The position numbers and the translations under genes are program-made. From contig CANFFA010000014.1 of assembly GCA_947445425.1 (NCBI GenBank), forward strand, positions 1 through 15,414: DNA of 15,414 bases, written 5' to 3'. Shown here piece after piece: positions 7,793 to 14,205 of the stretch (positions are counted from its first letter, which is position 1; each line of letters opens with the position of its first letter). Below the pieces are notes generated by a model, which was given only the letters and a program-made list of their open reading frames with translations, made no database searches and was not told where the DNA came from. The DNA comes from Paludibacteraceae bacterium (GTDB taxonomy: Bacteria; Bacteroidota; Bacteroidia; Bacteroidales; Paludibacteraceae).

Positions 7793-8602
7793 ATGCCTGG
7801 AATAGAAAAAATAATAAGTTACGGGAGATACTTACTCTATTTAGCCCTATACACCTTGATTCAAACCTTCATATTGAATGGATTAAGCGAAACTCCTGTC
7901 AGTGTATTATTGATAGATGGACTTTTATATGGCTCTGTATTGGTATTGACAGGAATATTTATTTGGAGAGTATTAGTATTTGGAAATTTTGAAGCATTAA
8001 CATTTTTTCAAAAACTAAGTAATACAATTGGGTTAGGGGTTTTCAGCTTAATCGTTTGGCTAAGCACATCGTATTCAATAGAAAACTTTTTAATGCACAA
8101 AATCACATTAGCACTTACAATTGAATACCTACCATTAAAATCGATGATTGGCACATTCTGCTATCTTTTACTCATCCAACGTAATCAACTACAAAACATG
8201 GAGATCAAGGTAAAAGAGAAAGACTCCAAAGTGGAGGACTTGCCACAAGAGCAGAAAAAGACTGAACTTACTTTATTGGAAAGAATTACAGTTAAATTGG
8301 GAACAAAGATTCACGTGATCGAAACACCAGACATACTTTATCTCAAGGCTGATGGTGATTATGTTCAAATCTATACTTCTGAAGGGAAATACTTAAAAGA
8401 ACAGACCATGAAGTATTTTGAAGAGCATCTTCCTGAAAATAAATTTGTTAGAGTTCATCGATCCTTCCTAGTCAATATTGAAATGATATCACGGATTGAA
8501 CTTCATGAAAAGCTTAATCAACAGCTCACTTTAAAAAATGGCGACCAAATAAAAACCAGTGTGGCGGGTTATAAAGCTTTAAAACTAGCTTTGAAATTGT
8601 AA
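7793..8602 (+). CDS. Membrane-anchored LytTR-type DNA-binding regulator
   Basis: Predicted one-component transcription regulator held in the inner membrane. The 269-residue protein has about four hydrophobic segments (roughly 10-28, 36-64, 78-93 and 104-128), a charged, probably helical linker (130-160), and a C-terminal LytTR DNA-binding domain (about 162-267) with the family pattern ILYLKADGDYVQIYT (181-195) and FVRVHRSFLVNI (218-229). There is no response-regulator receiver domain and no histidine kinase domain, so it is not a normal two-component partner. The ATG at 7793 is used; an ATG five bases earlier is out of frame and stops at once. A TAATTTTG box (7774-7781) lies just ahead, without a clear -33 element. 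The LiaF-like gene precedes it. Its target genes are unknown. Confidence 0.88.
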   Translation: MPGIEKIISYGRYLLYLALYTLIQTFILNGLSETPVSVLLIDGLLYGSVLVLTGIFIWRVLVFGNFEALTFFQKLSNTIGLGVFSLIVWLSTSYSIENFLMHKITLALTIEYLPLKSMIGTFCYLLLIQRNQLQNMEIKVKEKDSKVEDLPQEQKKTELTLLERITVKLGTKIHVIETPDILYLKADGDYVQIYTSEGKYLKEQTMKYFEEHLPENKFVRVHRSFLVNIEMISRIELHEKLNQQLTLKNGDQIKTSVAGYKALKLALKL

Positions 8603-8626
8603 AGTTTGTGGGACTGAAGAAATCCA

Positions 8627-10264
8627 TCACTTAATAATTACTTTTTGAGTAAAGGTTTTATCGTCCGTAGATAAACAGACAGCATAAATTCCTGGCGATA
8701 AATCATTGGTATTAAAAACTATTTCGTTTTGAGAAACCAACTGTTTAGCAACTACCATTCCAGTGAGTGAATAAATACGAATCGTGGCATTTTTAATTAT
8801 AGAAGCATCCTTAATTCTAACGAGAATATTTTTATCCAAGCTATTATTAAAGAACTGAAAATCTTTGTACTGTTGCACTTGTCCACTTTCAATTGTAATA
8901 AAATTATTCAATACTTGTTCAAAATTAGGAATTCCATAGCCTTTTTGAGCAGTAGGGCTGGCATATAAATTTCCAGTTTGAAAAACAGCTTGAAGTACAG
9001 TGCTTATATTAAAAAAAGATACATCAGCCACCCTTTCTTGCAAAAGACAGGCTATCATTCCTGCCATTATGGGTGATGCATAAGAGGTCCCATTTCCAGT
9101 AATAGGCAATCCTTGTGAATTTACAACAGCTGCAGCGGTACCCAAGGAAGAGATCTCAGGCTTTATCCTGCCATCAGCACTAGGCCCATAGGATGAAAAG
9201 GAGCTGGATAATCCATCCGATTGCACTGAACCAACGGTCACAATCCCCTCTGCATCAGCTGGAGAGCTAATATAATGCCATGCTTTTGCCCCATCATTAC
9301 CGGCACTATTTACCACAACAATGCCTTTCGAAGCTGCCAGACTAGCAGCCATACTGGCCCTAGATACTTTTCCATTCATATCGGCGTAAGTAAAATTCAT
9401 GCTTGGATCATCAAAAGTAGTATAACCCAAAGAAGAATTCACGATATCCACTCCAGCACTATCTGCAAATTCAATCCCTGAGCACCAAAAATCTGTTTCT
9501 ACCAAGTATTCGGTAGGCGCATATTCCGTTCTAATTAACCAGAAAGAAGCATCAGGCGCAGTACCTAAAAATTGTCCCGGTAGATTTCCTGCCATGGTGG
9601 ACAGCACATTGGCACCATGGGTATCTTGCGCATAGATATTTGAAAGTGGGTCGATAATATCTTTTGTTCCCAGCAGTCTACCTTGCAAGCGCAAACTATC
9701 AAAAGCTGGATTTACATTTACATTCGTAAAACCGGCATCTAAAATTCCGATCACCATATCCTTTCCTCTGTATCCAAGATTATGCATGTACTTACCAGTC
9801 AATTGACTAATTTGGGTATTGGCGACTCCGTAATCAAAATTCGATTGATTAATAACCCGTTGAGGCGAAATAGGCGCAGCAATATCCACTTTACCAGTGT
9901 ACTGCACAAATTTCACGAAGGATAAGGCACGCACTAAACTCATTTTACTCGAATCAGCCAACAAAGCAGTGGCACCATTCATCCATTTGCTTCTGTTGTG
10001 CAGATGAACGCCGAGATTTTCTATTTGCGACAAATAACTTGGCGTTATCGGTAAGTCGGTAGAGTCATAAGTTGGTGCACGATGTTCGCGTCTAGCGATG
10101 GCTCGGGGAGACAGATAGTCGGAAGGAGTTGATAAGGAATAAGGTGAGTTATTCTTATTACTAAATTGAATATAGAAATAGTAATTGGTGGTGGCGGATA
10201 GTATTGTGCTTGAAATGAACAAGATAACAAAGAGAGTTTTTCGGAGCGTAATTATTTTAATCAT
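8627..10264 (-). CDS. Secreted subtilisin-like serine protease (S8) with T9SS sorting domain
   Basis: A 545-residue exported endopeptidase. A Sec signal peptide covers about 1-24 and a pro-region about 25-150 (including LSPRAIARREHR). The subtilase domain has the full triad: Asp176 in VIGILDAGF (DAG in place of the commoner DSG/DTG), His216 in DTHGANV, and Ser394 in NGTSYASP, with oxyanion Asn323 in NSAGNDG. The C-terminal ~75 residues (about 470-545) form a type A T9SS sorting domain: RIYSLTGMVV at 496-505, LSPGIYAV at 522-529, and a TQKVIIK end. It should therefore cross the outer membrane by type IX secretion, consistent with the gldJ-type gene in the window. It is convergent with the LytTR gene (24 bases apart, no clear terminator) and divergent from the TonB-domain gene. 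Substrate unknown. Confidence 0.92.
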   Translation of the reverse strand: MIKIITLRKTLFVILFISSTILSATTNYYFYIQFSNKNNSPYSLSTPSDYLSPRAIARREHRAPTYDSTDLPITPSYLSQIENLGVHLHNRSKWMNGATALLADSSKMSLVRALSFVKFVQYTGKVDIAAPISPQRVINQSNFDYGVANTQISQLTGKYMHNLGYRGKDMVIGILDAGFTNVNVNPAFDSLRLQGRLLGTKDIIDPLSNIYAQDTHGANVLSTMAGNLPGQFLGTAPDASFWLIRTEYAPTEYLVETDFWCSGIEFADSAGVDIVNSSLGYTTFDDPSMNFTYADMNGKVSRASMAASLAASKGIVVVNSAGNDGAKAWHYISSPADAEGIVTVGSVQSDGLSSSFSSYGPSADGRIKPEISSLGTAAAVVNSQGLPITGNGTSYASPIMAGMIACLLQERVADVSFFNISTVLQAVFQTGNLYASPTAQKGYGIPNFEQVLNNFITIESGQVQQYKDFQFFNNSLDKNILVRIKDASIIKNATIRIYSLTGMVVAKQLVSQNEIVFNTNDLSPGIYAVCLSTDDKTFTQKVIIK

Positions 10265-10286
10265 ACTTTAATGTTTATGGTAATCA

Positions 10287-10317
10287 CAAAGATACATTTT
10301 TTTAGTACTGATTACAA
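10287..10317 (-). promoter_or_regulatory. Promoter of the S8 protease gene
   Basis: Minus-strand TTG (10315-10317), a 20-bp spacer, then TATCTTTG (10287-10294). The -7 box is 22 bases before the ATG, giving a short leader. Good consensus and spacing. Confidence 0.65.
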
Positions 10318-10422
10318 GTTAATGAAACAGGATAGAATAAATAAACAAAAAAGATTCCGTACTTGTTTTTAAAATGGTTATTTTTGTGGCTAAAAGTAAA
10401 ACTGCATAATAAATATACAAGT

Positions 10423-10869
10423 ATGAAATACTCAACTCTCATCTATCTATTAATCTTGACATTAACTGCAAACGCACAAACCAGTTCCCCATCAGAGGAG
10501 AAGATTGAATCCGAAAATGCTGTTCAAACACCAGAAAACAAACCAGACAAAAACGGTATTTACACTGTGGTCGAAAAAATGCCAGAATACTCAGGTGGTG
10601 AGGAGGCCATGTTTGCTTTTTTGGATAAAAACCAGAAAATTAGACCTGCTGCCAATGGTTGCGGAATCATTGGAACTGTAACGCTAAGATTTATAGTTAC
10701 AAAAATGGGAGAAATAACAAATATTGAAGTAATGAAGACTACCCACAAAAAATTTAATAATGAAGCCATTCGTTTGATAAAATTAATCCCGTCCTTCATT
10801 CCTGGAGAAGAAAACGGGGTGAAAGTGGACGTTTATTATACACTACCTATTTCAATTAGACTTCAATAG
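10423..10869 (+). CDS. Stand-alone periplasmic TonB C-terminal-domain protein
   Basis: A 148-residue exported protein. The ATG at 10423 begins a good signal peptide (hydrophobic STLIYLLILTLTANA, likely cleaved before QTSS). The frame extends back to a TTG at 10363, but those 20 residues would bury the signal, so they are rejected. After a low-complexity, acidic stretch (20-48) comes a TonB C-terminal fold (about 50-148): VVEKMPEYSGGEEAMFAFL, then GTVTLRFIVTKMGEITNIEV, then the NNEAIRLIKLIPSFIPG helix-turn typical of the family. It lacks the uncleaved N-terminal anchor and the long proline-rich linker of a true TonB energy transducer, so energising an outer-membrane receptor is unlikely without a partner. 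A TATTTTTG box (10379-10386) may be its -7 element; the -33 is poor. Role unknown. Confidence 0.8.
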   Translation: MKYSTLIYLLILTLTANAQTSSPSEEKIESENAVQTPENKPDKNGIYTVVEKMPEYSGGEEAMFAFLDKNQKIRPAANGCGIIGTVTLRFIVTKMGEITNIEVMKTTHKKFNNEAIRLIKLIPSFIPGEENGVKVDVYYTLPISIRLQ

Positions 10870-10892
10870 AATTTCACTTACAAAACAAATTA

Positions 10893-11193
10893 CACTAAGG
10901 AATTGTCAATAAATAAAGTTCACATTTCAATGTTATTTTGTTCCTGAATAAGGTAAAGAAAAAGCCCGAAGGGCTTGAAGGTGAATAGCCACGAGTAAAA
11001 CTCGTGGTAAATGGAAGGAAGATTACACAACCCCGGAGGGGTTGAACGTCAACAATTTATCACATTCAACCCCTTCGGGGTTGGCTATGCTCTACATATT
11101 CTACCATAAGTTTCACTTATGGCTATTCACCTTCAAGCCCTTCGGGCTTATGACTTCGAATTGTAAACTTTATTTATTGACAAATCCTAAGTG
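10893..11193. repeat. Nested palindromic, MITE-like element upstream of recQ
   Basis: A 301-base element fills the gap between the TonB-domain gene and recQ. The outer inverted repeats are 10893-10924 and 11162-11193 (29/32 identical). A second pair, 10962-10991 and 11120-11149, is a perfect 30-base inverted repeat. A third pair, 11029-11043 and 11068-11082, matches at 14/15. Each arm also holds its own small hairpins: AAGCCC-GAA-GGGCTT (10962-10976) and its mirror (11135-11149); CCACGAG/CTCGTGG (10989-11007) and CCATAAG/CTTATGG (11104-11122); AACCCC/GGGGTT (11029-11043, 11068-11082). No transposase and no clear target duplication are visible. It ends 37 bases before recQ. The hairpins could also end transcription from the left. 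I treat it as a non-autonomous mobile or structured-RNA element; the class is inferred. Confidence 0.8.
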
Positions 11194-11230
11194 ATACTTA
11201 GTTCCCTCAGTGACTTAGTGGTAAAAACAA

Positions 11231-13132
11231 ATGCAGAAACACCTCGACATACTCAAGCAATACTGGGGCTACGATGCATTTCGGGCCCTGCAAAGTGACA
11301 TTATCCAAAGCATTGCTGCGGGTAAGGACACCTTGGGACTTATGCCAACTGGTGGTGGAAAATCCTTGACGTTTCAGGTTCCCACCATGAGTATGGAAGG
11401 AGTATGCATTGTTGTTACTCCGCTCATTGCCTTGATGAAAGACCAGGTGGACAACCTTAAAAAACGGGGCATTGCAGCTGCTGCCATCTTTTCTGGGATG
11501 TCCCAAAATGAGATTTTACTTACGCTAGACAATTGTGTTTTTGAGGCTTACAAATTCCTATACGTCTCTCCCGAACGTTTGGCAACACCTATCTTCATGG
11601 AGAAAATCAAGCAGACAAGAGTTTGCATGATTGCCGTGGACGAGTCGCACTGCATTTCCCAATGGGGATATGACTTCCGTCCCTCCTACCTTCGCATTGC
11701 GGATATTCGGGAGCTATTGCCAGAGGTACCCGTTCTAGCACTTACCGCCACCGCTACGCCAGAAGTAGTAGCCGATATTCAAAAGCAGTTACAATTCAAA
11801 GTACCTAATTTATTTCAAAAAAGCTTTCACCGATCTAATTTGGCCTATGTGGTTCGGACCGTTGAGAACAAAGAGGAGAATCTGCTAAAAGTATTGAACA
11901 ATGTTCCAGGTACTTCAGTTGTATATGTTCGCAATAGAAAGAGGACCAAAGAGATAGCAGATTTTCTTAATACCAACGATATTGTAGCTGAAAATTTCCA
12001 TGCAGGTTTAAAAAACGAAACCAAAGACGCCAAGCAAGCTCGTTGGAAAAGTGGTGAAACCCGCGTCATTGTTTCTACCAATGCATTTGGGATGGGAATT
12101 GACAAGGCCGAAGTACGGACAGTGGTGCATTTGGACTTACCAGATTCGGTAGAGGCCTATTTTCAAGAAGCAGGAAGAGCAGGAAGGGATGAACAAAAAG
12201 CCTATGCAGTACTGCTTTATAACAATGGTGATGCAGTAAAAATGCGAAAACGAGTATCCGACTCTTTCCCAGGAAAAGAGATGGTACTAAAAGTGTACGA
12301 ATCCTTGGGCAATTATTTTGAAATGGGAGTAGGTTCAGGTCTCGACAAGGTTTTTGCCTTTGACATTTCCGATTTCTGCACAAAATTTAAATTGCCCATT
12401 CTTATCTCTTATAATTGCATTAAAATATTGCAGCAAGCAGGGTATTTAGAGTTAACGGATGAGCAAGATAGTTCTTCCCGACTCATGTTTACAGTTCACA
12501 AGGATGATTTATACAAAATTAAACAGACCCCCGAGCAGGACAAATTGGTGCACATTATACTCCGTTCATATACGGGTCTATTTACAGATTTAGCCTCAAT
12601 TAACGAAGAAACCATCGCTCAGCGCTTACAATGGACTCGGGATGAGGTTTATCAACAGCTGGTCAGTTTAGCCAAAGAACACATCGTCCAATACATTCCC
12701 CGTAAAAAAACGCCTTATTTAACCTACACACACGAAAGAGTAGATACTGAAAGAGTTGCATTGGGAAAAGAAGCTTATGACAACAGAAGAGAAAGATATA
12801 TCGCGAGGATAAAAAGTGTTTTAGACTATGCACAGGAAGAGAATTTCTGCCGCAACCAAGTCTTATTAACTTATTTCGGTGAGAAAAATACGACTGCTTG
12901 CGGGAAGTGTGACATTTGTCTGAAACACAAAAAAACAGCTTTATCTAGTGATGATTTTGAAACAGTAAGATTACAGATTCTAGACATTTTAGGTTCTGAA
13001 AAAATGTCTGTGAATGCCTTGGTAAAAAGAATAGCTGTCAATGAGAAAAAAACATTGCAAGTGATTCGTTTTCTAATGGACAATGACAAAATTATAGAGA
13101 ATCATATGATGAAATTGGAGATTAAGGCATAA
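11231..13132 (+). CDS. recQ: ATP-dependent DNA helicase RecQ (variant with displaced zinc module)
   Basis: Superfamily 2 3'-5' DNA helicase in recombination repair and fork maintenance. The 633-residue protein starts at a canonical N-terminus with the RecQ motif 0, YDAFRALQ (14-21). Walker A is PTGGGKS (39-45), the DEAH-box equivalent is DESH (137-140), then the aromatic-rich loop CISQWGYDFRPSY (141-153), TATAT (172-176), VSTNAFGMGIDK (281-292) and QEAGRAGRD (312-320). The zinc cysteines, which in E. coli RecQ follow the helicase core near residue 380, here sit at 540, 557, 560 and 563. About 200 residues (340-535), including a predicted winged-helix-like part, lie between. A short C-terminal domain (575-633) follows and I see no HRDC domain. 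No promoter is obvious; a palindromic element lies directly upstream. The next gene starts 28 bases after the stop. Confidence 0.95.
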   Translation: MQKHLDILKQYWGYDAFRALQSDIIQSIAAGKDTLGLMPTGGGKSLTFQVPTMSMEGVCIVVTPLIALMKDQVDNLKKRGIAAAAIFSGMSQNEILLTLDNCVFEAYKFLYVSPERLATPIFMEKIKQTRVCMIAVDESHCISQWGYDFRPSYLRIADIRELLPEVPVLALTATATPEVVADIQKQLQFKVPNLFQKSFHRSNLAYVVRTVENKEENLLKVLNNVPGTSVVYVRNRKRTKEIADFLNTNDIVAENFHAGLKNETKDAKQARWKSGETRVIVSTNAFGMGIDKAEVRTVVHLDLPDSVEAYFQEAGRAGRDEQKAYAVLLYNNGDAVKMRKRVSDSFPGKEMVLKVYESLGNYFEMGVGSGLDKVFAFDISDFCTKFKLPILISYNCIKILQQAGYLELTDEQDSSSRLMFTVHKDDLYKIKQTPEQDKLVHIILRSYTGLFTDLASINEETIAQRLQWTRDEVYQQLVSLAKEHIVQYIPRKKTPYLTYTHERVDTERVALGKEAYDNRRERYIARIKSVLDYAQEENFCRNQVLLTYFGEKNTTACGKCDICLKHKKTALSSDDFETVRLQILDILGSEKMSVNALVKRIAVNEKKTLQVIRFLMDNDKIIENHMMKLEIKA

Positions 13133-13160
13133 ATCGATCTGACTAACTCATCCTAAACTT

Positions 13161-14186
13161 ATGAAAATAAACAAGCTATACATCCTCCTTATACTACTAG
13201 TCTTTGTAACGAAAGGACTAGCGACTTCGATTATACCAAAGTTATATTTGCCCACTCAAAACACAGCATCTGGGACAAGCAATTGGGTCATCACTAACTG
13301 TGCAACCAATAATGAATCAAACGATTACTGGAAAATGCTTTCCGGATCTCTTTTGACCACTAGCACTTTAGACCTTACGGGTTATACCACTATACAAATT
13401 GCTCTTGAATTAAAATCGGTTGGTGTCATTACTGCAAATTCAGACAATATCAAAGTAGAGTATTGGAATGGAGACAGTTGGCTACAGCTTGGCTCAAATT
13501 TATACACTACCGAAACAGCTGCGATTCAAACGGTAAGCTTGCCCTTTGCTGATGCGGTTGCCAAAATTAGATTAACAGCGCCGAATGCAGATGCCTTTTC
13601 AGGCGCAGGAATTCTATCTGTAGAAATAACAGGCACAAGCTCACCCAATCCGGCCCCAACGATTGCCATTAGTGACGTGAGCACCTCAAATTTAAATGCA
13701 GCGATTGGTGAGTCAGATAGTGAAACCATTACTGTATCAGGGCTTCACCTCACTGCTGATGTTGGGTTATCACTTTCTGGAACCAATGCCGATCAATTTT
13801 CACTTTCTGCGAATACAATTTCACAATCTGCAGGAACAGTCGCCAATACATTCACGACCATAAACTATCATCCTACCACCTTAGGAAGTCATGTAGCTAT
13901 TTTAAGCTTTTCTACGGGCGGATTCACGACTATTAATAGAACTATCAATGGTAGCGCTACAATTGCCACTGGATTAAAAAAGAATGACAGTTTGCTTCAG
14001 TTAAGCAAAGTAAATGGCAACCTTGTTTTTAGAGCCAACAAAGGAGAACTCATCACTATCTATAATGCCCTAGGCGAATGCTTGTTGAGCAAACAAACAC
14101 TAGAGGGTGTAAATGTTATCAATTCTCCTTCAAATGGATTTTTGGTAGTAAAACTTGGAACAAAATCTTGCAGAATAATTTTATAA
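13161..14186 (+). CDS. Secreted protein with probable T9SS sorting domain, function unknown
   Basis: A 341-residue exported protein I cannot name. It has a signal peptide (about 1-22), then a beta-rich Ser/Thr/Asn-rich region (about 23-157) that resembles the sandwich domains of Bacteroidota secreted proteins (KVEYWNGDSWLQLG at 98-111). A second beta domain follows (about 166-267) with ITVSGLHLTADVGLSLSG and NADQFSLSANTIS, a motif common in Bacteroidota surface proteins. The tail (about 276-341), with NGNLVFRANKGELITIYNALG and FLVVKLGTKSCRIIL, fits a type A T9SS sorting domain. There are no catalytic motifs; an adhesive or structural surface role is possible but unproven. It lies 28 bases after recQ and 19 bases before the DUF4403 gene on the same strand, so the three may share transcripts. 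Confidence 0.75.
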   Translation: MKINKLYILLILLVFVTKGLATSIIPKLYLPTQNTASGTSNWVITNCATNNESNDYWKMLSGSLLTTSTLDLTGYTTIQIALELKSVGVITANSDNIKVEYWNGDSWLQLGSNLYTTETAAIQTVSLPFADAVAKIRLTAPNADAFSGAGILSVEITGTSSPNPAPTIAISDVSTSNLNAAIGESDSETITVSGLHLTADVGLSLSGTNADQFSLSANTISQSAGTVANTFTTINYHPTTLGSHVAILSFSTGGFTTINRTINGSATIATGLKKNDSLLQLSKVNGNLVFRANKGELITIYNALGECLLSKQTLEGVNVINSPSNGFLVVKLGTKSCRIIL

Positions 14187-14205
14187 ATAAAACCATAAAT
14201 AACAA

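Noticed and set aside
10363..10422. TTG start for the TonB-domain protein
   Set aside because: It would place 20 residues ahead of a good signal peptide.
10962..11149. Palindromes read as ordinary back-to-back rho-independent terminators
   Set aside because: There are too many nested hairpins, a perfect 30-base arm pair and matched outer ends; a single terminator does not explain it, though some hairpins may still terminate transcription.
10893..11193. Insertion sequence with transposase
   Set aside because: No open frame of useful length exists inside the element and no clear target-site duplication flanks it.
11207..11506. Leftward open frame overlapping the recQ start
   Set aside because: It is antisense to conserved RecQ motifs and has no family features of its own.
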